From JAJEFO01 sp965209045 (GTDB lineage Bacteria; Pseudomonadota; Alphaproteobacteria; Rhodobacterales; Rhodobacteraceae): DNA of 64,000 nucleotides. The notes beneath the pieces are model-generated. The model saw nothing but the letters and a program-made list of their open reading frames with translations, ran no database searches and was not told the origin of the DNA. This document shows positions 53,980 through 62,671 of the stretch, in pieces (positions within the stretch are counted from its first letter, which is position 1; each line of letters starts with the position of its first letter). The position numbers and the translations under genes were made by a program. Where the stretch lies: positions 1,255,452 to 1,319,451 of the forward strand of contig CBDBPW010000002.1 in assembly GCA_965209045.1 (NCBI GenBank). The letters run 5' to 3'.

Positions 53980-54194
53980 GGTGTTTCCCTTTCCTTCGGC
54001 GGCGCGCGCCAGGACCATCCGGACACGGACCGCCGACAAGGAAGGGAACAGCACTGTCAGGGAGAGAAAAGGCCGGCGTGATCGCGAGTTCGGGCCTCAG
54101 CGACCTCCGACGCAACACTCACGGCACCAGGGCGCAAAATCGGAGAGCCCAGCCGTCCACCCGCAACTGCTGCGAAGCAGCTTCGTTCTACGGA

Positions 54195-54218
54195 TCTTAT
54201 TCCGCATGCGGAATAAGA
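54195..54218. other. 24-bp perfect palindrome next to the intron 3' end
   Basis: TCTTATTCCGCATGCGGAATAAGA overlaps the end of the intron domain V region and lies 6 bp outside the right end of the IS91-type element. Confidence 0.6.
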
Positions 54219-54251
54219 GCCGGACGTGCCCGCATTAGGGCATCCGGTTCC
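54217..54251 (-). ncRNA. Group II intron domain V
   Basis: Read on the minus strand, the 35 nt form GGAACCGGATGCCC, loop TAAT, GCGGGCACGTCCGGCTC. This is the 34-nt-type hairpin with the 2-nt bulge and closing pairs typical of domain V. It lies 18 bp after the stop of the intron reverse transcriptase, as expected. Confidence 0.65.
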
Positions 54252-54268
54252 TCGCATGTCGGGTTCGC

Positions 54269-54910
54269 TCAGGGAGCGTAGATCGACCGCTTGACCTTGG
54301 CTGGCGGCAGTGGGAATCGGGCCAGGATGGCATTGAACCGGTCCCAGCTGATCCGTCCGTCGCGGTGGCGTCGTCCGAGCCAGCGTCGCCAGCTTCTGAG
54401 CACGGCAGTCCGGAATGCGGAGAGCCTTTTGCCGTTGCCCGTCAAGCCGTAGTAGGCGCAGTGCCCCCGGATCACGCTGGCTAGGTGCCGGCATTGATCC
54501 CCAAGCGGCATGTGCCGGTGCTCCTTGCACCAGTTCCACACCGACTTGGCGGCCCGCGCGAGACGCGCCTTGGCGGTGAACTGCCGCACGACCCAGCGTC
54601 CCCTCCGCGACTTGCCCCAGAGATGGGTGAAGCCGAGGAAGTCGAACCGGTTCTGCGAGTCATGTCCACCGGCCATTGGCCGGAAGTCCACGTACCGCGT
54701 CTTGGTCGGGTGGAGCGATAGTCCAAACTTCGCAAGACGCGCACCCAGAACGGCAAGCACGCGCTCGCCGTCCCTGCGGTTTCGAAAGGCGATGACAAAG
54801 TCATCCGCATAGCGCACGAGCCGGAAGGCCCCCACTCTGGGCCGCACCGTCTCCGTCATCCATTTGTCCAGCACATGGTGCAGGAAAACGTTCGACAAAA
54901 TCGGCGAGAT
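54269..54910 (-). pseudogene. ltrA: Group II intron reverse transcriptase/maturase, C-terminal part
   Basis: The minus strand reads GVISPILSNVFLHHVLDKWM, then LVRYADDFVIAFRNRRDGER with the YADD catalytic motif, THLWGKSRRGRWVVRQFTAK, and the maturase domain through WCKEHRHMPLGDQCRHLASV to RFPLPPAKVKRSIYAP. There is no HNH endonuclease domain. The N-terminal part is at 57142-57833; together they make one protein of about 440 residues split within the GTPQGGVISP motif by a serine-recombinase element. Without excision no maturase can be made. Confidence 0.85.
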
Positions 54911-56558
54911 GACGCCCCGAACGCAAAAGGCAACTTTCGTCTTCGGGGCCGCCGCCACCCGGTTTCGACGGGTCCGGGCCACCGCCTGACGAGCCCGCGA
55001 TCGGGATGGAATGGCGGATGGTGATCTTGTCCTCGGTGACCAGAATCTCCTTCACGAGGAGCCGGACGATACGCTGCCGCTCGGCGATGTCCAGTGTCTC
55101 GGCGGAGGAGCGCAGCCGCGCCAGAAAGCCGGTCAGGGTCTCGGCGAGCCGCAGATAGGTCTCCCGGTCCTTGGCGCGATCGACGGCGGATTCCAACTCG
55201 CGGTGCAGCGCCTGCTCCTGACGGCGGAGCTCGGGCGTTCTGTCACGCAGCTCGTCGATCGTGATCAACTCTTCCTGATAGGCCGTGACCAGCCGGTCGA
55301 TGCCCTTGCGGACCCTGACCAGGCGATGCCGAAGGTCGGCCTCGCGCTGCTGGTTGGGATCGGAGACACGGGCCGCCTCCAGGCGCCGTTCGATCTCTGC
55401 CTGCACCAGAGCCGGATCCTCGAGCAGGCGGACCAGCTCGGTCCACACGATGTCGTCGAGCAGGTCCTGGCGTACGGGACGGCTGTCGCACAGCGGGCCG
55501 TTGAGATAGCGCCAGGCGTCGGAACCCAGGCAGCGGTAGTAGGAGATCTTGCGCGCAGTGGTTCGGGCCGACGTGCGATAGAGCGCGTAGCCGCACTTGC
55601 CGCACGCCACCAGACCCTGCGAGACGCTGGGCGTCTTGGTCCGGCGGCCGGAGAAGGTCTTGTTCTTCTCCAGCCGCTCTTCGGCGAGGGCGAAGGTCTC
55701 CTCGCTGACGATCGCCGGCACCGGGATCTCGATCCAGTCCTCGCGCGGCCGCTCATGGCCGACACTGTTGCGCCCCGAGAACCCGTCGCTGCCGCGCAGA
55801 GGCCGCACGCGCTGGCGCGGCGCAGCCCGGGTCTTGCCGAAGCACGCCCTTCCCTTGTACGCCGGATTGCGCAGCATCGCCCACACCACCGAGCGTTCCC
55901 AGCGCGAACGCCCGGAAGACGTGGGGACCCCGCGCTCGTTGAGCTTGCGCGCGATCGCGCCGATGGTCATGTGATCTTCGGTGTAATGGCGGTAGACGTC
56001 GCGAACCACGGACGCCTGCGGTTCGACGATTTCGTAGAAGGCGTCGCTGTCCTGGGTTTTCCTGTGGTAGCGGTAGCCATAGGGAGCGCCGCTGAGGACG
56101 GCAACGTCGCCGCGTCGCGCCCGATGGCGCTTGCCGCGCCGGGAACGCTCCAGGATCTGCGCACGCTCGTATTCCGCGATCATCCCCTGGAACTGGACGA
56201 GGAGATGGTCTTCGGGGGTTTCCATCGACGGCGCGTTCAGGAACACGGTTTCGACGCCCTGGCGGGCGAGTTCCTCGATGATCAGAACCTGATAGGCATA
56301 GCGACGGCTCAGACGGTCCGGTGCATGGACCAGGACGGCTTCGATGCGGCCTTCCGCGGCGAGGTCCCTGACCCGCTCGAGCCCCGGGCGTTCGAGAACG
56401 GCGCCGCTGAAGCCGTCATCCTCGATGACCATGTCGGGCGCCACGTGGTAGCCGTGGCGCTCGGCGTGGGCGAGCAGGGCCTCGGTCTGGCTGGCAATCG
56501 TGTTGCTGTCCCTCTGCTGCTCGCCAGAGACTCGCGCGTACAGGGCTGCAATTTTCAT
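54801..56558 (-). CDS. Large serine recombinase
   Basis: Start at 56558 (MKIAALYARVSGEQQRDSNT). The resolvase domain spans residues 1-150 with the nucleophilic Ser in YARVSGEQQ and AVLVHAPDRLSRRYAYQVLI. Then comes the recombinase domain (GAIARKLNERGVPTSSGRSR), a zinc ribbon (LVACGKCGYAL, with later Cys in LCDSRP) and a coiled-coil segment. The C-terminal end DESCLLRSGR is encoded by the element's own inverted repeat. The frame then runs about 37 codons into the reverse transcriptase gene, so the last residues depend on the insertion site. It should catalyse integration and excision of the element. Confidence 0.88.
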   Translation of the reverse strand: MKIAALYARVSGEQQRDSNTIASQTEALLAHAERHGYHVAPDMVIEDDGFSGAVLERPGLERVRDLAAEGRIEAVLVHAPDRLSRRYAYQVLIIEELARQGVETVFLNAPSMETPEDHLLVQFQGMIAEYERAQILERSRRGKRHRARRGDVAVLSGAPYGYRYHRKTQDSDAFYEIVEPQASVVRDVYRHYTEDHMTIGAIARKLNERGVPTSSGRSRWERSVVWAMLRNPAYKGRACFGKTRAAPRQRVRPLRGSDGFSGRNSVGHERPREDWIEIPVPAIVSEETFALAEERLEKNKTFSGRRTKTPSVSQGLVACGKCGYALYRTSARTTARKISYYRCLGSDAWRYLNGPLCDSRPVRQDLLDDIVWTELVRLLEDPALVQAEIERRLEAARVSDPNQQREADLRHRLVRVRKGIDRLVTAYQEELITIDELRDRTPELRRQEQALHRELESAVDRAKDRETYLRLAETLTGFLARLRSSAETLDIAERQRIVRLLVKEILVTEDKITIRHSIPIAGSSGGGPDPSKPGGGGPEDESCLLRSGRHLADFVERFPAPCAGQMDDGDGAAQSGGLPARALCG

Positions 56559-56712
56559 GACCGTCTCCTACGTCTTGGGTTCGCGGCGGGATCTTGTGCG
56601 CCTGATCGGGCACCAGGATCGCGTAGGCGTTCTGGAGCTTGGCGCCGAGCAGGCGGTCGAAGGCGTGATCGAGATGTACGGCCGGCCGGGAACGTGAGCG
56701 GCGTTCAGCCAT
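56416..56712 (-). CDS. Small protein upstream of the serine recombinase
   Basis: The ATG at 56712 overlaps the stop of the 109-aa gene (ATGGCTGA). The first about 45 residues (MAERRSRSRPAVHLDHAFDR, then LLGAKLQNAYAILVPDQ) look like a conserved small protein seen next to such recombinases. The frame continues into the recombinase gene to 56416, which may be a result of a frameshift close to the real end. The function is unknown. Confidence 0.35.
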   Translation of the reverse strand: MAERRSRSRPAVHLDHAFDRLLGAKLQNAYAILVPDQAHKIPPRTQDVGDGHENCSPVRASLWRAAEGQQHDCQPDRGPARPRRAPRLPRGARHGHRG

Positions 56713-57034
56713 GACGGTCCATGTCCGAGAAGAGGCGCCTCAAGGCCCGCGCGACGATCTCCCCGATCGAATCGCCGCTGCTCCTGGAATGTGTCCGCAA
56801 CGTCTCCGCCAGCGTGCCCGGAATTTTGATGGTGATCGGGATCAGCGCCTCGGCCGGCTCGACCGGTCGGTCCATGGCGCGGGCATCCTGGACGTAGCGA
56901 TACGCCTGACGCTGCGACAACCCGAAGCGCTGCGAGAGACGAAGCACCGCTTCGCTCGCCGATACGCCCTGGGCGAGCAAGGTGTATGCTGCGTTGAGCC
57001 GCTCGACCTTTTGGGATCGCGATGATCGCGCCAT
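56705..57034 (-). CDS. Small DNA-binding protein of the serine-recombinase element
   Basis: A 109-residue protein has an HTH-like N-terminal half (RLSQRFGLSQRQAYRYVQDA) and a C-terminal half like a ribbon-helix-helix (ALIPITIKIPGTLAETLRTH, then SSGDSIGEIVARALRRLF). It lies immediately upstream of the recombinase genes with overlapping stop and start. The AT-rich leader with ACGCAAAAGGTAAT before its ATG resembles the element's terminal repeat. It is a good candidate for a regulator or directionality factor that binds both promoter and ends. Confidence 0.6.
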   Translation of the reverse strand: MARSSRSQKVERLNAAYTLLAQGVSASEAVLRLSQRFGLSQRQAYRYVQDARAMDRPVEPAEALIPITIKIPGTLAETLRTHSRSSGDSIGEIVARALRRLFSDMDRHG

Positions 57035-57141
57035 TTGACATAAGAATATTACCTTTTGCGTCTAAAGTCAATCAGCGGGCGGTCGCGCCATTGCAGAATC
57101 TCGCGCTCAAAGCGGAAGTTGCCTTTTGCGTTCGGGGCGTC

Positions 57142-57833
57142 ACCACCCCGCCCTGCGGCGTGCCCGTCTCCGAGCGTTGCAGGACGCCCTGATCGAGCAC
57201 CCCTGCCGCAAGCCACTTGTCGATCATGCGGCGTATCACGCCGTCCCTGATCCGCAGGTCGAGAAAGTCCCGGAGGTGTCGGTGACCGATCGTGTCAAAA
57301 TAGGACTCGACATCGGCGTCGATCACCCATCGCAGACCCTCCACGGCCAACCCCTCCCGCAGGTCGCTGAGTGCGTCGTGGGCTGATCGGCCGGGCCGGA
57401 AGCCGTACGAGCAAGGCAGGAAGTCCGCCTCGTAGATCGGCTCCAGAATCATCACGATGGCCCGTTGCGCCACCTTGTCTTCCAATGTGGGGATGCCAAG
57501 CGGCCGCAGCCTTCCGTCCCCCTTGGGGATGAAATGGCGGCGAACCGGGGGCGCGCGGTAGCTGCCGGACTTGATCCGGTTCAGGAGGTCCGAAAGTCTG
57601 GCCTCAAGATCCATCTCGTATTCGGCTGCCGTCACGCCGTCGACGCCCACCGCCCCATCCTTGCGGGTGAGGTGCCAGGCCATGAACATCCACTCAAGGT
57701 CGATGTGGTGATGCAGTGCGGTGAACACCAAGTCCGGGCAGGCTCTCGCCTGTTCGGCTATCCGCTCTTGTTTCGTTGACACGTTGGCAAAGCTCTGCGT
57801 CTTCACGTGTTTCCCTCCTTCGGTTCCGTCCAT
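57142..57833 (-). pseudogene. ltrA: Group II intron reverse transcriptase, N-terminal part
   Basis: From ATG 57833 (MDGTEGGKHVKTQSFANVST) the protein contains DGAVGVDGVTAAEYEMDLEA, PVRRHFIPKGDGRLRPLGIP, QRAIVMILEPIYEADFLPCS, YGFRPGRSAHDALSDLREGL, VIDADVESYFDTIGHRHL and RSETGTPQGGV. These are RT blocks 0-4 with the first catalytic Asp pair. The insertion replaces the following VISP. It continues with 54910-54269. Confidence 0.85.
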
Positions 57834-58447
57834 GCGACGCCTCGCTTCCCTCCGCCGGGTCCCGATGGACACGGTTCCCCGGCCTCGCCGGTACTATCAA
57901 GGCGCTACGACTCCCGGCTCCGCTTCCCTTGGGCTTATTGTTTCGCCGTCCGGTACCGTGCGTTCCCGCGTCGTTCGTGCTGTCGCTTGCGCGCTCCCGG
58001 GGCAGGTGCGGGCCTGCGCCGGGCCAGGGTCTTGATTGTTCACGCTGGCCAATCCCGCTCCAGCGATGCCCCGCACGGACGAGGCCGGGCCTCCCAGGTT
58101 CCCTGGTGATCCATCCCGTGGCTTTGCGACGTTCTCCGGTCCCGGTCGGCCCGGTCCGCCTCGCCCGTAGCGGCGTTCCCGGTGCTGCCCACGCTATGAC
58201 GATCACGAAGGCGCCGGCATTGAGGGTTTCGGGACTCATCAGGTCGCTTCGCCACCCGCTGCCTACGCTTCACGACGCACGTTGCCATGCGCCATGCAAG
58301 GCTCGCTTCCGGCTGGCGGGCTGCGCCTTTGCCGGGCGGGAGTCGAACCCGCTGGATCACGATGAAAGGTTTCAAGTCATCCTGTCCTCCTTTCCAGGGC
58401 TTGGCCTGGCGCAACGTCATTTCCTTAAGGGCTCGCGCCTGCCCGTT
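57834..58447 (-). ncRNA. Probable 5' part (domains I-III) of the group II intron
   Basis: About 600 bp of structured, non-coding GC-rich sequence lie between the reverse transcriptase start and a terminator-like hairpin at 58448-58466. Intron 5' domains normally occupy this position and length. The exact 5' splice site was not identified. Local inverted segments and the mini-stem AGCGGGTTCGACTCCCGC (minus strand, near 58340) are consistent with a folded RNA. Confidence 0.45.
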
Positions 58448-58466
58448 ACAGGCAGCGCCTGCCTGT
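58448..58466 (-). terminator. Hairpin downstream of the IS4 transposase remnant
   Basis: ACAGGCAG, loop CGC, then CTGCCTGT. It follows the transposase stop by about 18 bp and immediately precedes the intron. Class C group II introns favour such sites after terminator stems. Confidence 0.5.
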
Positions 58467-58483
58467 TGGGGACATTGCGGTCT

Positions 58484-58720
58484 TCAGGCTGTGGCTTTCG
58501 TTCGGCTCCACTTGTTGGCAGGCTTCATCGATTTCCGGGGATAGGACCGTCCCGGCCGGATCCGGCTGCGCACCTTGAGGATGCTCTCCGCGACGCGGCC
58601 CACGGTGTCGGCCAGCGCCGCCGCCTGCGCCAGGACCATCTCCTCGAGGCTGCCGGCGAGCATGGCCAGCGCGTTGGCAAACGGGACTACCGCAAAGTGT
58701 GGGGCAGATAAGCGGCCACG
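58484..58720 (-). pseudogene. IS4-family transposase C-terminal fragment
   Basis: The minus-strand frame contains VVPFANALAMLAGSLEEMVL, AESILKVRSRIRPGRSYPRK and SMKPANKWSRTKATA. The GRSYPRKS.KP.NKW ending is characteristic of the C-terminus of some IS4-type transposases. The upstream part of the frame (58721-58840) does not match. Only about 75 residues remain; non-functional. Confidence 0.55.
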
Positions 58721-58882
58721 CTGGTTTCGGAGGTTGTTTTTATTCGATGCCCTGCAGTGTGGCCATGACCCAAGCGTGCCATCATAGACCAAATTCAGCA
58801 GCTGCCCCGCACTTTGCGGTGCTCTCCAGCATCGCGGCAATCGACGGGAATCCGTTGAACCCGGAAAGCTGCTAACGCGGCT

Positions 58883-59410
58883 TCAGGAAATGATCCGGAA
58901 CCCTAGGAGCTGCGCGAGCCCGGCGGTTTCCGGATTCCGCCCGATCTTTCGTGACAGCGTGCGCAGGGTTCCGGAACTCCACGTGCTCCTTTGCGCAAGC
59001 AGGTTGAGATACATCAGCTCGAACGCCCAGGAGTTGATCGAGTCCACGCTCTTCGAGTAGCCGCTGACACCCGCCGCACCCACCTTCTTCTTGAACTTCT
59101 TCACGCGCGCAGGCGCGTTCAGGACCGAGCAGGCTGCGAAGTGGATCACGCAGCCGCTGCAATTGTATTCCGCGTCATAGAGCAGGCATTTCGCGATCTC
59201 GTCGAGATCGACTGCGTCCTCATCCCTCTCGTCTGCGAGATCGCTCTTCAGCCAGATCCGGCCAGGGCTTCCGTGGAAGCCGAGATAAAGGACGCGGTAA
59301 TCGCCAAGGGCGTAGTGATTCCTTGGGACGTTGCGTCCAACCCATCGTCCCAGGTGGAACTCCAGCTCTTCAACGGTGCACATGCCCCGGTACGGGGTTC
59401 TCGTAACGGA
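58883..59410 (-). CDS. Caspase/CHAT-like DUF6642 family protein, N-terminus removed by Tn3-type transposon
   Basis: The open frame (first ATG at 59383) shows DYRVLYLGFHGSPGRIWLKS with a likely catalytic His, CSGCVIHFAACSVLNAPARV with a likely catalytic Cys, and AAGVSGYSKSVDSINSWAFE. This is the DUF6642 pattern of small caspase-like proteases. Codons upstream of the ATG (TRTPYRGM) still look like the protein and run into the transposon end at 59401. The original start is therefore missing. About 50-70 N-terminal residues are lost. Related folds are common in defence and signalling loci; the target is unknown. Confidence 0.6.
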   Translation of the reverse strand, partial: SVTRTPYRGMCTVEELEFHLGRWVGRNVPRNHYALGDYRVLYLGFHGSPGRIWLKSDLADERDEDAVDLDEIAKCLLYDAEYNCSGCVIHFAACSVLNAPARVKKFKKKVGAAGVSGYSKSVDSINSWAFELMYLNLLAQRSTWSSGTLRTLSRKIGRNPETAGLAQLLGFRIIS

Positions 59411-62400
59411 GCTGCAGTATGTTGCATAAGCAAGTTATTGCATTTGACTGATTTTCGATGATTGTTTTCAGTTACCCTATTGATTTCATTCAATCTGGTC
59501 CTCAAGGCGGGTTAGCTCCATATTTCCCTCATTTTGGAGGGGAATTGTGATTCTTGAGGAAGCCAGAATTGGCGAGCGAGCGTTTTCGAGCCCATTGAGT
59601 GAGCTTGAGGTAGATGTGTTTTTCACCCTGGGTCCTGAGGAGATTGCTGCCGTTTGCGATCGCCGTGGGGAGTTGAACAGGCTTGGTCTGGCCCTGCATC
59701 TATGCGTCGTGAAGATGACCGGTCGTGCGGAACTTTCGACGAAAATGGTTCCTCAGGCGGTACTTGTTCATGTCGCAGACCAGTTGGATGTGCCGTCACC
59801 GAACCTTGCATCCTTACGGTCCCTTTACCGGGACAGGTCCACGCTCTTTCGACATCGCAAACTGGCTGTTGAACTGGCCGGGTTTCGCGAGGCTGGCGCT
59901 GGCGCCCGGTCGGGATTGTTGCAGTACCTTCGACAAGAGGTTTTGGCGACGACCGCGCCCGATGTGCTAAGGGGCAAGGTCATGCGGTGGCTGCATGCCC
60001 GGAAGTATGTTGTGTTTTCCGATCGCGACATTCGTAGCCTTGTCCGGCGTGAGGTGGAGCGACGGGAGAAGGCGCTGGCGCGAAGTATCAATGATCCGCA
60101 AGGGTCGATTTCGGGCCGGTGGATTGAAGATCTGGCTACCGATCTTGAACTGGGCTTGACGCGGTTTGAGTGGCTGCTGGCCGGGCCCGCCCGCAAGAGC
60201 ATCCCGGCGCTGGAAGCCCAGGCGGCCAAGATCGCGTTTTTGCGGGATATTTGTGCCGATCGTTTGTCGTTGGACTTGCCCGATGCCGAAGTGACACGCC
60301 TCGCCAGGCGGGTAAGTTTACGCAAGGCGTCCAATCTGGAACGGATCACGGAGCCTCAGCGAACGATCGAACTGGCCTGCTTTTTGAAGCACAGGCTGGA
60401 GGTGTTGACGGACGGTGCGATTGATCTGTTCAATCATCTGGTCAATGACATTGTTCGTCGAGCCCGGGACCGTGCCATCCGAACCGTGGCGCGGCAGGCG
60501 TCGCCCTTGCAGATGCTGGTTACAGAGATTGACGGGCTGGTTCAGAACGAGGCTCTGTCTGGTGATGAGCTTCGCGCAAGCCTGATGGCTTTGATCAAGC
60601 CTTTCCGTTCAGAACGCCGGCCGATTACACGAGCCATGGCGACCCGGGCTGAACTCTGCGTTGCCATCAATGATCTGTCGCGACTTCTCGCGGTTGCCAC
60701 CGAGCTGGAATTCAACCTGCCCGAGACCCACCCCTTGGCCGAAGCGTTTGCCGTTCTGGACATTGCGACCGACAAGGAACTCCCTTTCGGTCAGAAGAAT
60801 GTCTTTGGACGCGCGTGGGAAGGGTTCATGGCAGATGAGGACAGGGCGGCGGCACATCGCTCCTGGACGGCGGCGACCGTATTGCTGATCAAACGAAGCC
60901 TGCGCAATGGGTCGGCGAGCATTCCTCACAGCCGCGATCATCGCGATCTCGACAAACATCTGATATCAAATGATGTTTGGGAGAAACATCGAGGCCGTTT
61001 CCGCCGCAACCTGATGCCCCAGAAGTCTGCGGAAGCCTATGTGGCGCGTGTCGAGGTCGCGCTCAAGTCGGGCCTTGAACAGGTTGTTCTCAGCCTTGAA
61101 GATGGCAGCCTGCGCATTGCCAAGAACCGAATGTCACTGCCTAAGCCCACCAAGTCAGAGGCTGACGAAGGTGTTGAAACGACGCGCCGCCAGCTTCTGG
61201 CGCAGCTTGGTCAGGTCCAGTTCGCCGACGTCATCATTGAGGGCGACGGGCTCACCGGCATGTCACGAACGTTGCTGGGCCGCCCACCGGCGTCGGACCG
61301 CGAACAGGTCATCCTCTATGCGGCGATCTTGGCACTCGGGTCCGATCTCACGCCCGCCGATATCGAGCGGATGGTGGCGGATGTCAGCGCCGGCAGCGTC
61401 GGTCAAATGATGCGCAAGCTGGAAGCATCGGGGCGTCTCAGGGAGGCCAATGACGTCCTCGCGGCATTTATCTCCAAGCTTGACGTCGCCAGGTCCTGGG
61501 GCGGTGGAATGACCGCCTCCGCGGACATGATGAGCCTGGATGTGGCACGCACGCTCTGGTCGGCTCGCTCCGACCCGCGGCGCAAAACACCGGCCATGGG
61601 AACCTATGCCCACCTTTCTGACCAGTGGACGTTGATCCATGATCAACCTCTCGTGCTGAATCAGAGACAGGCCGGTGCGGCTCTGGAAGGCGCATTGCGC
61701 CACGATAGCGGGAGCCTCGAAAAAGTCGCTGTCGACACCCATGGCGTGACCCATTTCTCCATGGGACTGGGCAAACTGCTGGGCTTTGACATCTGCCCGC
61801 GATTGGCAAGTTTGGCAGATCGGAAGCTCTATGTCTTCAAGGACACCAAAGTTCCGGATGTGCTCGAACCTGTCGTCTCACGTACCTTGTCGAGACGTGC
61901 AATCGCACGTGGCTGGGACGGCCTGCTGAGGCTCGCCGCCTCAACGCAAGCCGGCTGGTGCAGTGCTGTCTGGGCGGTTGAACGCCACAGTTCCGCGTCG
62001 GTCGGCATGCCGGTCTACAATGCCGGCGAGGCCTTGGGAAAGCTCCAGCGATCGGTGTTCTTGTGTGACTATTTTGGACGACCCGCTTTCCGGCAGGAAA
62101 TCCAGCGGCTCCTCAGTCAGATCGAATCCATGCATACGCTGCAACGCGCCATCCACGCGGGCCCGATCTCACCGCGACAGGGCCGGACACGCGAGCAAAT
62201 GACAGCGATCTCAGGCGCGCTTACTCTGCTGACAAACATCGTCATCGCCTGGAACGCGCATCATTACGAGCAGGCCACCAAACGCCCTGACTGGGACCGC
62301 CCCAAAAGCCACATGCGCCACATCGCCCCAATCGCACACGCCCATATCAACCTCAAAGGCACGATTACCTTTGATCTTGAGCAGCATAAAAATCCGGGCC

Positions 62401-62548
62401 AGAATGAAGAAGTGGACCCACAAATTGCGGAAAATGAACGCCGCTGAGGAGCGGTTTCAATAAAATCAAATACTTACCCGAAGAAACACCTTAAAAAACG
62501 TTCAAAAACAACCTCTTGCTTATGCAACATACTGCAGCTCCGTTACGA
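59401..62548. mobile_element. Minimal Tn3-type transposon without resolvase
   Basis: The 34-bp exact inverted repeats starting TCGTAACGGAGCTGCAGTAT lie at 59401-59434 and 62515-62548. They may extend outward with mismatches to a GGGG-type end at 59394. Between them is a single large transposase gene. No resolvase, res site or passenger is seen. No 5-bp duplication is found: the left flank is the DUF6642 gene and the right flank an unrelated coding tail. The junctions have probably been rearranged after insertion. Confidence 0.85.
59547..62447 (+). CDS. tnpA: Tn3-family transposase
   Basis: This 966-residue protein is full length for the family. The DUF4158 N-terminal domain (ELEVDVFFTLGPEEIAAVCD, then RRGELNRLGLALHLCVVKMT) is followed by the DDE_Tnp_Tn3 catalytic domain. 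Recognisable parts include WGGGMTASADMMSLDVARTL, KVAVDTHGVTHFSMGLGKLL with catalytic Asp, LGFDICPRLASLADRKLYVF and LQRAIHAGPISPRQGRTREQ, ending LTLLTNIVIAWNAHHYEQAT. No frame break is seen and all conserved blocks are present, so it is likely active. It carries out replicative transposition. GGAGGGGAATT precedes the start. Confidence 0.92.
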   Translation: MILEEARIGERAFSSPLSELEVDVFFTLGPEEIAAVCDRRGELNRLGLALHLCVVKMTGRAELSTKMVPQAVLVHVADQLDVPSPNLASLRSLYRDRSTLFRHRKLAVELAGFREAGAGARSGLLQYLRQEVLATTAPDVLRGKVMRWLHARKYVVFSDRDIRSLVRREVERREKALARSINDPQGSISGRWIEDLATDLELGLTRFEWLLAGPARKSIPALEAQAAKIAFLRDICADRLSLDLPDAEVTRLARRVSLRKASNLERITEPQRTIELACFLKHRLEVLTDGAIDLFNHLVNDIVRRARDRAIRTVARQASPLQMLVTEIDGLVQNEALSGDELRASLMALIKPFRSERRPITRAMATRAELCVAINDLSRLLAVATELEFNLPETHPLAEAFAVLDIATDKELPFGQKNVFGRAWEGFMADEDRAAAHRSWTAATVLLIKRSLRNGSASIPHSRDHRDLDKHLISNDVWEKHRGRFRRNLMPQKSAEAYVARVEVALKSGLEQVVLSLEDGSLRIAKNRMSLPKPTKSEADEGVETTRRQLLAQLGQVQFADVIIEGDGLTGMSRTLLGRPPASDREQVILYAAILALGSDLTPADIERMVADVSAGSVGQMMRKLEASGRLREANDVLAAFISKLDVARSWGGGMTASADMMSLDVARTLWSARSDPRRKTPAMGTYAHLSDQWTLIHDQPLVLNQRQAGAALEGALRHDSGSLEKVAVDTHGVTHFSMGLGKLLGFDICPRLASLADRKLYVFKDTKVPDVLEPVVSRTLSRRAIARGWDGLLRLAASTQAGWCSAVWAVERHSSASVGMPVYNAGEALGKLQRSVFLCDYFGRPAFRQEIQRLLSQIESMHTLQRAIHAGPISPRQGRTREQMTAISGALTLLTNIVIAWNAHHYEQATKRPDWDRPKSHMRHIAPIAHAHINLKGTITFDLEQHKNPGQNEEVDPQIAENERR

Positions 62549-62638
62549 TGACTCCATCAAGGACGGAATGATCTTGCTCGACGAGGCTCTCAGTGCTGCC
62601 TTGCCAGGGGACAGGAAGTGTAAGTTGGGCGCGAAATG
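62549..62638 (+). pseudogene. C-terminal coding tail cut by the Tn3-type transposon
   Basis: The plus-strand frame entering from the transposon end reads DSIKDGMILLDEALSAALPG then DRKCKLGAK and a stop at 62638. It looks protein-like but is too short to name. It differs from the left flank gene, supporting a rearranged junction. Confidence 0.35.
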
Positions 62639-62671
62639 ACCTGGCGACCGGTGGCGTGGACCTAGGTCTTC

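Larger units (their letters stand above)
51617..54188. mobile_element. IS91-type element with associated tyrosine recombinase
   Basis: This unit of about 2.57 kb contains an IS91-family HUH transposase and a tyrosine recombinase, the two-gene layout known for IS91-like elements. The 12-mer GAACGAAGCTGC occurs at 51617-51628 and inverted at 54177-54188, marking likely ends. Both flanks carry strong palindromes (51582-51611 and 54195-54218). The 51630-51858 part is the non-coding 3' side. Confidence 0.6.
54911..57141. mobile_element. Serine-recombinase element inserted in the intron reverse transcriptase gene
   Basis: A 2,231-bp unit is bounded by 26-bp exact inverted repeats starting GACGCCCCGAACGCAAAAGG (54911-54936 and 57116-57141). 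It contains a large serine recombinase and one or two small upstream genes. It splits the reverse transcriptase codons for GTPQGGV and ISPILSN. No direct duplication longer than 2-3 bp is evident. A shorter relative of the repeat, ACGCAAAAGGTAAT, lies at about 57050 before the small regulator. Confidence 0.85.

Noticed and set aside
58320..58360. tRNA-like T-arm (minus strand GCGGGTTCGACTCCCGC)
   Set aside because: No matching acceptor, D or anticodon stems are found upstream; it lies within the group II intron RNA region and is probably an intron stem.
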